Source: a virus
DNA: 64,000 bases
Virus record (IMG/VR): IMGVR_UViG_3300008954_000003
Location: 62,001-126,000 of that record
Direction: 5' to 3' (one strand)
Both the position numbers and the translations under genes were made by a program. Below are positions 17,706 through 27,068 of the stretch, one piece after another (the first letter of the stretch is position 1; each line of letters opens with the position of its first letter). The notes beneath the pieces are model-generated. The model was not told the origin of the DNA and made no database searches. It was given only the letters and a program-made list of their open reading frames with translations.

Positions 17706-19839
17706 ACTGTTTCCGATTTGTTTGATCTTATTCGCTTGTTCAAACACGGGAACAGAACAGCCGGTTGTTTATGGTAGTGCGGACGTTTTTAGTTTACCAG
17801 AAACGACGATCAAACCAAATAAAGACACAGCCGAAACGAAAAGTGATTTAACCTCTTTATCAGAGGACACAACAAAAACAACTATATATGAAGAAGACGT
17901 TGTGAAAGACAAGGATGTTTCTTTCAGAACAATAGACGTAAACTATCCAGAGCCAGATGTCCAGAAACCCAGTAAAGATATCGGAGGCATAGGACCGGGG
18001 CCAGGAACAGATATTGTTAAACCAGATTTAGGCCCAAAACCAGATCCCTGCATAGACAATGACAACGATGGTTACGGGGTCAATTGTCCAATGGGGGTTG
18101 ATTGTGATGACGGCAATCCTAATTTTGCTGCTGTGTGCCCAGATTGTACAACCGGGAGCCACCCTGGTTGCAGTTGTAAAGCTGTCGCCGTGAATTGCTA
18201 TTCCGGCCAACAGGGTTGGATTGGTAAAGGTGTTTGCCAAGCAGGAATTCAGCTTTGTAAAGGTGGGTTTTGGGGAGGGTGCAACGGAGAGACTTTACCA
18301 ACACCTGAAGTTTGCGATGGCAAAGATAATGATTGTGATGGGTTGATCGATGAAGGTGTTTTATCGACATGTGGAACGTGTGATCTGTCATGTGTCGAAC
18401 AAAAAATGGGACCAGATTATGGTTCACCCTTTGATCCTTCAAAAGATTCTTCAAACGGAGTCAATCTTGATAAAAATGGCCATGTTATCTTGGACAAGCA
18501 GAATTCGAGTATAGACCTCCATCATATTTGGATTGCCGGAACTGGCTCCAAAGTTATTTCGAAGCTCAACACAAAAACTGGCAAGGAAGAGGGTCGGTAT
18601 GCGAGCTGTGGTTCACCTTCAAGAACCTCTGTCGACCTCAATGGGGACGTTTGGGTCGGTTGTCGTTCTGGCGGACAGGTGATGAAGATTGTAAATAAGG
18701 TTGCGAAATGTCCTGACAAAAACGGCAATGGAAAAATTGAAACATCAAATGGTTCGAACGCACTCCCTTATGGTCAGGATGAATGTGTCCGTTTCATTGT
18801 TAAACCTGATGGCGGTGAAAACACAATTCGCGCTGCGGGTGTCGATAAAGACAATTATGTTTGGGTTGGTGGCTGGAATAAGAAAACACTGTGGAGACTT
18901 CACCCAGATACAGGAGCAGTTGTTAATTCAATTTCAATCGGTTGTAATCCATATGGCCTTGTGATTGATCAAAAGGGGGTTATTTGGGTTTCCGGTAGAG
19001 GGTGCGGACAACTTGTGAGGGCTGATCCGAAGACGAAACAAGTGAGCACCCATGGAAATAGCAAGGGTTCACCATATGGAATCAATGTTGATATGTTTGG
19101 GAACATTTGGATTGCGAATACGAACAGTTATTCTTCAAAATACAATCCCGTGACAAAACAATGGGTTTCTATCAACCATGGGCAGAGGTCGAGAGGTGTT
19201 GCGACAAGCAATGATGGCCATACTTATATTGCGTTAGATAGCACAAGCAGGATTGCTAAGATAAACGTCACAACAAACACTCTTATAGGGCATATATCTC
19301 TTGGTGGTTCACGGTATCCTGTTGGGATCGCTGTGGATTACGATGGTTATGTTTGGGCAGTAAACCAGAGTAAGAGCAGTGCGTCGAAATGTGATCCTAA
19401 AACAATGCAGGTTATCGGAGAATACCCTGTTGGCAAATCACCTTATACATATTCAGACATGACAGGTTATACCTTAAACAACTACACCGCCCCCAAAGGT
19501 CATTACACACATACGTTTGGGTATGGTGGTTGGGGAGGCACCGTTGCTGAGAGCAAAACAAAAACAGTGTGGACACTCATAGATGCGACACTCACAATCC
19601 CAGCGAAAGCTTATGTCAAGATAAGATATAGAACATCAGACACCTTTGTGGGACTTAAGTCTGCCAAATGGTCAAGTCAACTTGGGCCGTTTCCACCACA
19701 AAAGTTTCCCATTGACTTAAAAAATAAAAATGTTGTGGCAAGATATTTACAAGTAGAGGTGTTTATGCAGGCAGGTAAAGATAAACTATCACCAATTTTG
19801 AAATCTTTATCTGCCAAGGGAAAACTAACAACACAGTGA
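17698..19839 (+). CDS. Secreted lipoprotein: MopE-type metal-binding repeats + beta-propeller
   Basis: A 713-residue protein with a lipoprotein signal ending at LFAC (Cys14). After a low-complexity linker come Asp/Cys-rich motifs: DNDNDGYG (about 121-127), DCDDGNPN (135-142), CSCKAVAVNCYSG (158-170), and EVCDGKDNDCDGLIDEG (204-220), the MopE/'putative metal-binding' pattern abundant in Myxococcota. Residues about 270-600 form repeated W(V/I)-type blades of a streptogramin-lyase-like (NHL/Vgb) propeller; a beta domain closes the protein. It should be anchored in the envelope of an infected cell. Likely acquired from the host; superinfection exclusion or surface modification are guesses. Confidence 0.8.
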   Translation: MNKLFPICLILFACSNTGTEQPVVYGSADVFSLPETTIKPNKDTAETKSDLTSLSEDTTKTTIYEEDVVKDKDVSFRTIDVNYPEPDVQKPSKDIGGIGPGPGTDIVKPDLGPKPDPCIDNDNDGYGVNCPMGVDCDDGNPNFAAVCPDCTTGSHPGCSCKAVAVNCYSGQQGWIGKGVCQAGIQLCKGGFWGGCNGETLPTPEVCDGKDNDCDGLIDEGVLSTCGTCDLSCVEQKMGPDYGSPFDPSKDSSNGVNLDKNGHVILDKQNSSIDLHHIWIAGTGSKVISKLNTKTGKEEGRYASCGSPSRTSVDLNGDVWVGCRSGGQVMKIVNKVAKCPDKNGNGKIETSNGSNALPYGQDECVRFIVKPDGGENTIRAAGVDKDNYVWVGGWNKKTLWRLHPDTGAVVNSISIGCNPYGLVIDQKGVIWVSGRGCGQLVRADPKTKQVSTHGNSKGSPYGINVDMFGNIWIANTNSYSSKYNPVTKQWVSINHGQRSRGVATSNDGHTYIALDSTSRIAKINVTTNTLIGHISLGGSRYPVGIAVDYDGYVWAVNQSKSSASKCDPKTMQVIGEYPVGKSPYTYSDMTGYTLNNYTAPKGHYTHTFGYGGWGGTVAESKTKTVWTLIDATLTIPAKAYVKIRYRTSDTFVGLKSAKWSSQLGPFPPQKFPIDLKNKNVVARYLQVEVFMQAGKDKLSPILKSLSAKGKLTTQ

Positions 19840-20138
19840 AAAAGTTTATAGCAATTGTTGGCGCGCTTCTTTTCTTAAGTTTGCCGGTGTTTGCTCAAAA
19901 CAAACCAAGTGTTGTTGCTGACCAAAGAATACATTACGAAAAAATAGCCAAATTGGAACAGAGGGTTGTTTATCTTGAAAGAAAAGAGAGTAATGAAATA
20001 TGGTGGTTTGCTGGAGGTGTTGCTTTGGGGGCGGCAATGTCGATAGGGTTGTTTTATCTTGCGTCTTCAATCATTGGGGATATTTTTGATCAACCACTTA
20101 TCCCTGATGATATGGATATGAACATCAAAACAAAATGA
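19836..20138 (+). CDS. Small secreted protein with C-terminal membrane segment
   Basis: A 100-residue protein starting at GTG overlapping the lipoprotein stop (GTGA). It has a clear signal peptide (about 1-20, cleavage after VFA), a short coiled coil (about 30-52) and a C-terminal membrane helix (about 56-80). The build resembles the product at 16622 in miniature. It probably sits in the envelope with the other cassette proteins; no enzymatic motif. Confidence 0.55.
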   Translation: MKKFIAIVGALLFLSLPVFAQNKPSVVADQRIHYEKIAKLEQRVVYLERKESNEIWWFAGGVALGAAMSIGLFYLASSIIGDIFDQPLIPDDMDMNIKTK

Positions 20139-20491
20139 AAAGAACAGACGAATTCATTGTCGGGCTTGAACGTGCCATTAAAGAGAAGTATGGTGAGGAG
20201 ACAACTCACGATCCTTCAATTCATTGGAATGAGGAAAAAGAAAAAGAATATCTCAAACAACTTAAGGACGTTGTTCATGAAGATGAAAAAGACGGAGTGA
20301 TTGAAGTGTCCGGTGTTTTGGTTTCTAAAAAACTATTTAATAGGAGCACTATCAAAACTTGTAAACTTTGCAACAAGTTTTGTATGGAAGCAAAAAACGA
20401 TTTGTATTTGACAAAATATGATTGTTGCGAGGAATGCTTCATAATTCACATAGAAGGAAGAGAAGACAAATGGCGTCAACGTATGAAATAA
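20135..20491 (+). CDS. Small zinc-ribbon protein
   Basis: A 118-residue protein with a helical, acidic N-terminus and a C-terminal Cys cluster (CKLC, later C, then CCEEC) likely to bind zinc. It overlaps the preceding stop and the following start. It lies immediately before the packaging genes; homologues in this position are familiar to me from marine T4-like phages but have no assigned role. Confidence 0.55.
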   Translation: MKRTDEFIVGLERAIKEKYGEETTHDPSIHWNEEKEKEYLKQLKDVVHEDEKDGVIEVSGVLVSKKLFNRSTIKTCKLCNKFCMEAKNDLYLTKYDCCEECFIIHIEGREDKWRQRMK

Positions 20492-21012
20492 TTCAAGGTA
20501 TTCATCAAGCGGCAGCAAATGCTTATGATGGGGCAACAGAAGAAGATGGAAAGCCAAAGCTGAAGCTGAAGCGTTCCGAAGGTAACATAATGACCGACAA
20601 AAGAGTCATGGATGGTTTTGGTGCCAATGTTGTCAATGGCAAACTTCTACTTACATACCATACAGAGTGTCGTGTTGAAGATATTCACGGTGTTGGTATG
20701 GACAAATATCTTCACGAATTGAAAATGATGTTGAAAGAACTCGTTTCTTATTTGAAAAAAGAATATAAGAAAGTTACCAAACAAACGCTAACCCTCACGA
20801 AAGAAGGGGAAGAGGAAGTTCTTATTGAGCCAATTTCAAAAATTCGCACTTCTGTTAGGGCAACGTGTGTTTACAAGATTGGTGGCCTTAAGGAAGAGAA
20901 GGAAGACCACAGAGACGCAGAAGATTATATGAAGAATTTTTACGCAACCTTAAAAAAGGAATCTCTTGACAAGAAGATCAAGTATCGCTCTCATGTCAGA
21001 CGAGATGTGTAA
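20470..21012 (+). CDS. Conserved protein upstream of terminase (possible small terminase)
   Basis: Start set at 20470 (ATGGCGTCAACG), preceded by GGAAGAG; this gives 180 residues. The protein is mixed alpha/beta with a Lys-rich helix around 75-105. Its place directly before the large terminase matches gene 16 in T4, but the sequence shows no small-terminase motif, so that role is only a positional suggestion. Confidence 0.5.
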   Translation: MASTYEIIQGIHQAAANAYDGATEEDGKPKLKLKRSEGNIMTDKRVMDGFGANVVNGKLLLTYHTECRVEDIHGVGMDKYLHELKMMLKELVSYLKKEYKKVTKQTLTLTKEGEEEVLIEPISKIRTSVRATCVYKIGGLKEEKEDHRDAEDYMKNFYATLKKESLDKKIKYRSHVRRDV

Positions 21013-21020
21013 TAAACCGA

Positions 21021-22607
21021 ATGGGCTACAGGCTTACTAAAAAAGAACAGAGACTTGAAAGATTTAAGTGTGGCAGGGACCCGGCTTATTTCCTGAACAA
21101 TTATGGCAGGATTGTTCACCCAACAAGAGGTCCAATTCCGTTTGATCTTTATCCATTCCAAGAAGAGGTTTTGAAAGACTTTGTTGACCATAGATTTAAT
21201 ATTGTTCTGAAGTCAAGACAGCTCGGATTATCAACAGCAACGGCTGGTTATGTTTTGTGGTTAATTCTGTTTCATGAGGCAAAGAATGTTATCACCGTGG
21301 CAACCAAACAAAGAACAGCGGCGAACCTTGTAAAGAAAGTTAAATATATGTACAAACACTTACCTTCATGGCTTAGAGCGATTGCAGCAGCCGACACAAA
21401 CAACTCTTCAATGTTGTTCCTTGACAACGAGTCGGGAATTGAAGCCCTTTCAACCAGTATGGATGCAGGACGTTCAGATGCTCTTTCATTGCTTGTTGTT
21501 GACGAAGCCGCAATCGTTGAGAAGTTTGCTGAGAAGTGGGGTTCTTTGTATCCAACACTTGCTGAAGGTGGCGCGTGCATTGCGCTTTCGACTCCGAAAG
21601 GTGTTGGCAACTGGTTTCATGAGACTTGCATGGGAGCCCTTGAAAAAACCAACGAATTCAACATCGTCGAGCTTCCATGGTATGTTCATCCAAACCGAGA
21701 CAAGAAATGGTTTGATAAAGAGACAAAGAACCTTTCGAGAGCCTTTATCGCACAGGAATATGAATGCAACTTCAACTTGTCAGGCGACACATTTATTGAC
21801 CCCGAAGATATTCAACGAGTTAAGAAAGCGACGATCGATCCAATGTACAGGTCAGGAGTGGATAGAAATTATTGGATTTGGAAATCGTATGATCCAAGCA
21901 GAAACTACTTCCTTATTTCAGATGTAGCGCGGGGCGATGGTGCAGACTATTCAACGTTCCATATATTTGATGTCGAATCCATGGAACAAGTTGCAGAGTA
22001 TAGAGGGCAGGTGGGCACAGACTTATTTGCACACGTTGTTTTTAATGCTGGGAAAGAGTATGGTTTTTGTATGGTTGCAATGGAAAACAACACGATTGGT
22101 TGGGCAGTGCTGCAAGACCTTCAAAGAATGGAATATCCCAACCTATACTTCTCAAAGAAGACTGGAAACGATTATGTTGAGCCTCACGCAGCAGAAGGAA
22201 ACTCAAGTGTTGTCCCTGGTTTCCGCATGGGTCATACATTGAGAACCTTGTCTCTTGCGAAGCTTGAAGAATATGTCAGGAACAAGCAAGTTACAATCAA
22301 TTCAATAAGGTTGGCAAACGAAATGGACACGTTCATTTGGAACAACGGCAAACCAGAAGCGTTGAAGGGCAAGAACGACGATCTTATGATACCCGCCGCT
22401 ATGGCTTGCTGGATCAAAGACACCATCCTTATTGAGAGCCGAAAAACAATGCAGTACAAGAAAGCTATTCTTGATTCAATTTCCTTAACATCGAGGACGT
22501 TTGATACAAGAATCCAAGGGATGCACGGATATAATCCGAAACGAGAACGAGCTTATCAAAAAGCAAAACAAGATTACATAGGCCACGATTGGGTCATAAT
22601 GGGTTAA
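21021..22607 (+). CDS. gp17: Terminase large subunit (gp17-like)
   Basis: A 528-residue packaging motor. The ATPase half shows the T4-type Walker A KSRQLGLST (64-72), Walker B SLLVVDEAA (156-163) and coupling motif LSTPKG (189-194). The nuclease half shows D301 in SDVARGDGADY, E355 in AMENN and an acidic pair in KNDDLM. It cuts concatemers and pumps DNA through the portal encoded next. Full length for the family. Confidence 0.93.
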   Translation: MGYRLTKKEQRLERFKCGRDPAYFLNNYGRIVHPTRGPIPFDLYPFQEEVLKDFVDHRFNIVLKSRQLGLSTATAGYVLWLILFHEAKNVITVATKQRTAANLVKKVKYMYKHLPSWLRAIAAADTNNSSMLFLDNESGIEALSTSMDAGRSDALSLLVVDEAAIVEKFAEKWGSLYPTLAEGGACIALSTPKGVGNWFHETCMGALEKTNEFNIVELPWYVHPNRDKKWFDKETKNLSRAFIAQEYECNFNLSGDTFIDPEDIQRVKKATIDPMYRSGVDRNYWIWKSYDPSRNYFLISDVARGDGADYSTFHIFDVESMEQVAEYRGQVGTDLFAHVVFNAGKEYGFCMVAMENNTIGWAVLQDLQRMEYPNLYFSKKTGNDYVEPHAAEGNSSVVPGFRMGHTLRTLSLAKLEEYVRNKQVTINSIRLANEMDTFIWNNGKPEALKGKNDDLMIPAAMACWIKDTILIESRKTMQYKKAILDSISLTSRTFDTRIQGMHGYNPKRERAYQKAKQDYIGHDWVIMG

Positions 22608-22610
22608 CAA

Positions 22611-24614
22611 ATGGTAGACAAGAAAAAGAATCCAAAGAATGAATTATCCCCGTTGTTTAAACGGCTGACAAGACTATTTTCAGGTCCGATTGTCAATTAT
22701 GATGCACAGACTCCGAGAAAGCTAAAAAAGCGTCAACTTGACAAATACGCCAATAGATTTAGATCATTGGCAGGTTTGGATTTTAAGAGGTCTGCTTATA
22801 ATCCGTTTGAGAACTTGCAATCAACGGTGATGAATCAACACAACCGTGGCGAACGCTACGGTGATTTTGATCAAATGGAATATTATCCAATCCTTGCGTC
22901 TGCCATCGATATTTATGCAGACGAGATGACAACCCATAGTATTTACGCCCCAATTCTCAATGTTGAATGCCCCAACGAAGAGATTTCAGGCATATTAAAC
23001 ACGCTCTTTTACAACGTGTTGAATATTGAACACAACTTATACGGATGGTGCAGATCGCTATGTAAATATGGCGATTTTTTTCTTTATCTGGATCTCAATG
23101 AAGATATTGGTGTGAAGTCTGTTATCAGCTTGCCGACTCAAGAAGTTGAACGCCTTGAGGGAGAAGATAAAGAGAACCCCAACTATATCCAATTCCAGTG
23201 GAATGCCGGTGGCCTAACCTTTGAGAACTGGCAGTTGGCTCATTTCCGAATTCTTGGAAATGACAAGTACGCTCCGTATGGAACAAGTGTTCTTGAACCA
23301 GCGAGACGTATTTGGCGACAATTGACAATGATGGAAGACGCAATGATGTCATATCGTATCATCAGATCGCCAGAGCGGTTGATTTACAAAATTGATGTTG
23401 GAGGCATTGCGCCTGAAGATGTTCCACAGTTTATTGAAAAAGTTATAACATCAACAAGAAGGCACTCGGTTGTTGATCCTGATACAGGGCGCGTCGATCT
23501 TCGTTATAACCCATTGAGTGTTGAAGAAAACATCTTTTTGCCAGTTCGTGGTGAAAACTCAGCAACAGAAATTACCGCTCTTCCGGGTGGACAAAACACA
23601 ACACAGATTGATGACATTCAATATTTAAAAAATAATTTGTTTGCAGCCATTAAGATTCCTGAAGCATATCTTTCGATGGGCAAGGACGCAGGAAATGAGG
23701 ACAAGACAACATTATCTCAAAAGGACATTCGTTTTTCAAGAACCATTCAGAGGCTTCAAAGATCTGTCATTGCAGAGCTTGAAAAGATTGCAATCGTTCA
23801 CCTTTTCACTTTGGGTTATCGCGGTGAAGACATTATGTCCTTCAAACTGAAACTTAACAACCCATCGAAATTGGCCCAGATACAAGAGCTTGAACATTGG
23901 AGAACAAAGTTTGAGGTTGCGGGACAAGCGACAAATTCAGGCTTTAGCCGTCCATGGGTTTCAAGAAACGTGTTCAATCTCACAGATGATGAATTCGTTC
24001 GTAATCAGTATGAGCGGTTCTACGATCAGAAGATTGACCTTCAACTTGAAGCAATGGCACAAGAACCAGGGTTTGCTGCTGGTGGTGAAGGAGGGGCACC
24101 CGGTGGTGGTGCGCCCCCAATGGATCTCGCTGCGCCCGAAGGAGAGGGCGCACTTGATGCTGATATGGGCATGGAAGAGCCTGTCGCTCCGTCAGGACCA
24201 GAGGAAAAGACCCCGTTATTGGCCGCACCAGGAGAAGCCCCAATGGGGCCACCGGCTGGAGCACCAGCGAAGAAGGACACCCAAAAAGGTTCAGCGTTCA
24301 AGGGGCCAGTTCCTATGTTTACGCAGTTTAGTGATGGTTCGTATACAACACGTTCCGCCAAGGGCAAGAGGTATAAACCCGTTGCCACAGACAAGAGGCG
24401 TGGCATGGGGCCGCGAAGAAAGAACGCTGCGGCATTAACAGGAAAGAAGCAAGGCTCAAGCCACCCAGGAAAAAGAGAATTAGATAGGATAGGACTTGGC
24501 CTTTATGAGTCAAAGGAAAAGATTTTTGAGAAATTGGAAAGAGACATCCATGAGTATCAAAAAGAGGTCGATGAGGTTTTGGAAACAGTGGAGTCAGATA
24601 AAGATGAAATTTAA
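22611..24614 (+). CDS. gp20: Portal protein (gp20-like)
   Basis: A 667-residue protein matching T4-type portals in position after gp17 and in core motifs (ASAIDIYADEMT near 100, WRQLTMMEDAMMSYRIIRSPER near 235-257 in shortened form, and IPEAYLSMGK near 350). The last 160 residues are a low-complexity Gly/Pro/Ala/Glu tail with DMGMEEP, then a basic stretch and a helix. The dodecameric ring is the DNA gate and seeds prohead assembly. Confidence 0.9.
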   Translation: MVDKKKNPKNELSPLFKRLTRLFSGPIVNYDAQTPRKLKKRQLDKYANRFRSLAGLDFKRSAYNPFENLQSTVMNQHNRGERYGDFDQMEYYPILASAIDIYADEMTTHSIYAPILNVECPNEEISGILNTLFYNVLNIEHNLYGWCRSLCKYGDFFLYLDLNEDIGVKSVISLPTQEVERLEGEDKENPNYIQFQWNAGGLTFENWQLAHFRILGNDKYAPYGTSVLEPARRIWRQLTMMEDAMMSYRIIRSPERLIYKIDVGGIAPEDVPQFIEKVITSTRRHSVVDPDTGRVDLRYNPLSVEENIFLPVRGENSATEITALPGGQNTTQIDDIQYLKNNLFAAIKIPEAYLSMGKDAGNEDKTTLSQKDIRFSRTIQRLQRSVIAELEKIAIVHLFTLGYRGEDIMSFKLKLNNPSKLAQIQELEHWRTKFEVAGQATNSGFSRPWVSRNVFNLTDDEFVRNQYERFYDQKIDLQLEAMAQEPGFAAGGEGGAPGGGAPPMDLAAPEGEGALDADMGMEEPVAPSGPEEKTPLLAAPGEAPMGPPAGAPAKKDTQKGSAFKGPVPMFTQFSDGSYTTRSAKGKRYKPVATDKRRGMGPRRKNAAALTGKKQGSSHPGKRELDRIGLGLYESKEKIFEKLERDIHEYQKEVDEVLETVESDKDEI

Positions 24615-25419
24615 ACACAATAAAAAGAGAAACACTGCTTTTTTGTATGAAGCGTTAATCAGAGAGCTTGTGAAGGCAACAATTGATGGGGACGAACACA
24701 AGAAAGAGATCTCAATGTCTCTTGTCAAAGAGTTTTTCAACAAGGATGCCATTCTCGGAAAAGAACTTGCCTTATATAAAACCATTTTGGAAGCAAAAGA
24801 AGTTAATCCCCTGGATGCAGAAAAAATTCTTTATGAAGTTCGAAGAGTGTATTCGACATTCGGAGATAACGAAGTTTATAAGACACAGAGTCGGCTCATC
24901 GCCAAGGTTAATAGAGTTTTGTCCCCAAATGTGTTTTCAAATTATGTCCCAAACTACAAAGAGCTTGCAACGATATATCAGATTTTCAACGATAAGGGCT
25001 CAATTAAGGGGCGAATAATCCTTGAAAAGAAAATCCTTGAAAACATGGTGATTAAAACAAAGAAGAGGCAAGAGACGGTTCTTGTTGACAATATGGTGCT
25101 TGCTTCCTTTGTGAGAAACTTTAATAAGAAATACGATTCGTTTTTGCCAGAACAAAAGAGACTGATAAACCTGTTTGTTAGTTCCGGCACAAAAGATGTC
25201 GAGTTCAAAGTGTTTTTGAATGAAGAGTTTAACAGGATTAAAGAGTCTATTGAATCATCTTATGACATAAAAGAATTACAAGAAGATGAAGGAATGCTGG
25301 AAGGAGCAAAAAAAGTAGTCCAGTGCTTGAAGGAGTATCAAGAAAAACAAGAGTATCAAAAGAAAGATTTTGTATTGATACTCAAAATGCAACAACTCGT
25401 TAAGGAATTACAAAGTTAA
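24604..25419 (+). CDS. Head-module protein between portal and protease
   Basis: Start set at 24604 because the protein then opens with MKFKHNKKRNTAFLYEALIRE, a beginning I recognise from proteins at the same place in marine T4-like phages. The 271-residue product is helical and basic/acidic mixed, with no catalytic motif. It overlaps the portal stop by 11 bases. A prohead core or portal-associated role is inferred. Confidence 0.65.
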   Translation: MKFKHNKKRNTAFLYEALIRELVKATIDGDEHKKEISMSLVKEFFNKDAILGKELALYKTILEAKEVNPLDAEKILYEVRRVYSTFGDNEVYKTQSRLIAKVNRVLSPNVFSNYVPNYKELATIYQIFNDKGSIKGRIILEKKILENMVIKTKKRQETVLVDNMVLASFVRNFNKKYDSFLPEQKRLINLFVSSGTKDVEFKVFLNEEFNRIKESIESSYDIKELQEDEGMLEGAKKVVQCLKEYQEKQEYQKKDFVLILKMQQLVKELQS

Positions 25420-26024
25420 TGACTATTGAAGTACAAATTGGCAAAGAAGCGGTTGAAGCCGCAGGTTTCGACTTTCCAGAGGATGATGTTCTTCCGGGGG
25501 AAGAAAAGGGTGAGCCTGATATCGTTGTTACGATCATGGGAGAATTTCTCAAGGTCAAACTCAATGCGAGAAAGACTCTCGATGGCAATATTATAATATA
25601 TGATCACCCACAGATTGATATAACGCTTATCCCGTTTAAGAATAAGATTTTGACATTGCCAAAGACCAATAAGAGTACCGCAGTTTATGCAGCACAAAAA
25701 AGATACTTTGACTTCTTAGCTCAGAAGGGAGCCATTGTTGTTGACAGCATAAGAAGTGGTGGTGTATATGGCTCATTGGAAGCCTTTTACCCTGTTAACG
25801 AAGAAGTTGATGCGTTGCAGGTCGTTCTTCTTGTCACAAAAAGATTCGTTGAGAACGATAAAGAGAAGTACATGACATACGATGAGTATCTCGATGAAGT
25901 CGAAGAGATGTACATTGAGCCCGGTGCCGAAGATTCGACAGAATACGGTGAAGTTCCACAGGGTGAAAAGAAGGGAACAATTGATCCTCTTTATAAACCA
26001 TACGGAATTCTTTATAGGATTTAA
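25419..26024 (+). CDS. Conserved head-module protein, unknown
   Basis: A 201-residue acidic protein whose ATG shares a base with the preceding stop. It has a beta-rich first half (DIVVTIMGEFLKVKLNARKT) and a C-terminal acidic tail ending in KPYGILYRI. I recall similar proteins between gp20 and gp21 in far-T4 phages but no function. Confidence 0.6.
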   Translation: MTIEVQIGKEAVEAAGFDFPEDDVLPGEEKGEPDIVVTIMGEFLKVKLNARKTLDGNIIIYDHPQIDITLIPFKNKILTLPKTNKSTAVYAAQKRYFDFLAQKGAIVVDSIRSGGVYGSLEAFYPVNEEVDALQVVLLVTKRFVENDKEKYMTYDEYLDEVEEMYIEPGAEDSTEYGEVPQGEKKGTIDPLYKPYGILYRI

Positions 26025-26026
26025 TC

Positions 26027-26482
26027 ATGAGTTATTTAAAGAAGTGGCAGCAATTTATCACAGAACAGGAGGATAACACTCCTTCAACAGCAGATCCGGC
26101 TACCCACGATGATGGTAAAACCGGAAGTATGGATTCGCCGGAAGCAAACCCTTTGGCGTACATTAAGGGTCAGATTGTTGTACTTCATAATTTATTGATG
26201 AATGATGATATCGATGGTTATTTTGATACGGTTAACGATGAGAAATTGTTTCGAGCCCTTGAGGACCTTGACTTGGCTTTGACAGGCAAGCACGATAATA
26301 AAGTTTTAAAACACGAGCAAGCGTACAAAGAACTTGCAGAAGGCCCACTACACATCTTTTATCTTTCAGATGGTGGATATAGCCGAGTGGTTCTAAATCC
26401 TACAAATGGCAAGGTCCACCTAACACATAACAGCACCGATATGGTAAAACAAAAATACAAAGAACTTGAAGAAGAGCTGTGA
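26027..26482 (+). CDS. Candidate capsid core protein with targeting-like N-terminus
   Basis: A 151-residue protein opening MSYLKKWQQFITEQED. The pattern aromatic-x-x-F-I-x-E resembles the T4 capsid-targeting sequence (MKTYQEFIAE) that directs internal proteins into proheads and is cut by gp21 after (I/L)xE. Together with its place in the head operon this suggests a packaged or core protein. The rest, acidic and mixed alpha/beta, has no known motif. Confidence 0.5.
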   Translation: MSYLKKWQQFITEQEDNTPSTADPATHDDGKTGSMDSPEANPLAYIKGQIVVLHNLLMNDDIDGYFDTVNDEKLFRALEDLDLALTGKHDNKVLKHEQAYKELAEGPLHIFYLSDGGYSRVVLNPTNGKVHLTHNSTDMVKQKYKELEEEL

Positions 26483-26787
26483 TGACACTCCTATATTTTA
26501 TTTTAATGTGTTATGGATTGACACTGATTTTATGCTACGGGAAAATTTTTGATAAGATTCGTCCAAAGCATCGATTCTTTAAGTGTCCAATGTGTGTGGG
26601 ATTTTGGGCGGGCCTGATTGTTTACGGTTTTTCTTTCTTTTCAAGACTAATTACTTTTGAGCTAGATTGGGGGACTCCAATACTGTTGGGGCTTCTGAGT
26701 TCGGGGACATCATATATCCTTTGTTCGTTGTTTGACGACAATGGATTGAAACTGGAGGTTGAAAATGAATACAGTTGCGACGATTAG
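26482..26787 (+). CDS. Small inner-membrane protein (CPxCxGFW family, DUF1360-like)
   Basis: About 101 residues with three hydrophobic segments and the signature FKCPMCVGFWAG between the first and second, as in a small-membrane-protein family found in bacteria and phages. Start taken as ATG 26482 (TGATG overlap with the preceding stop); a GTG three bases earlier is possible. Why a membrane protein sits in the head operon is unclear; a membrane site for prohead assembly is one idea. Confidence 0.55.
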   Translation: MTLLYFILMCYGLTLILCYGKIFDKIRPKHRFFKCPMCVGFWAGLIVYGFSFFSRLITFELDWGTPILLGLLSSGTSYILCSLFDDNGLKLEVENEYSCDD

Positions 26788-26860
26788 ATGGTTCCTTCAG
26801 CCACCAAGGTTGTGTAGGAAAGGTTGTATAGGCGCGCGGGTAACGCCCGCAGGAGATTAA
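26765..26860 (+). CDS. Possible 31-residue peptide
   Basis: An ATG with GGAGG seven bases upstream opens a 31-codon frame (MNTVATIRWFLQ...RVTPAGD) that fills the space between two genes and ends one base before the next ATG. The final part overlaps a GC-rich 5-bp hairpin (26836-26850). The ribosome site and exact fit argue for translation; no homology is recognised. Confidence 0.35.
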   Translation: MNTVATIRWFLQPPRLCRKGCIGARVTPAGD

Positions 26861-26861
26861 A

Positions 26862-27068
26862 ATGGCAGACAAGGTTACAATTTCGGTGAAAAGGCTACGA
26901 GAGATCATTCGTGAACAACTCGGTTCTTCTTTTCAGCCCAATAATGAAATGCAAGGAGTTGTTGGAAAAATGGATCCAGCAGCAAAAGATGAGCTTCTTA
27001 TGAAGATGTTGGCTGGAAAGACGCCTGAAGAGGTTTTGTCATTGATGGGTGGAATGCAAAATGGATAA
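26862..27068 (+). CDS. Small head-module protein, likely core component
   Basis: A 68-residue protein: a basic N-terminal helix (ISVKRLREIIREQLG) and a C-terminal helix (AAKDELLMKMLAGKTPEEVLSLMGG). AGGAG precedes the ATG. The protease gene starts within its last codons. Its IREQ segment would fit a gp21 cleavage site, which hints at a prohead core role; this is inference. Confidence 0.55.
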   Translation: MADKVTISVKRLREIIREQLGSSFQPNNEMQGVVGKMDPAAKDELLMKMLAGKTPEEVLSLMGGMQNG

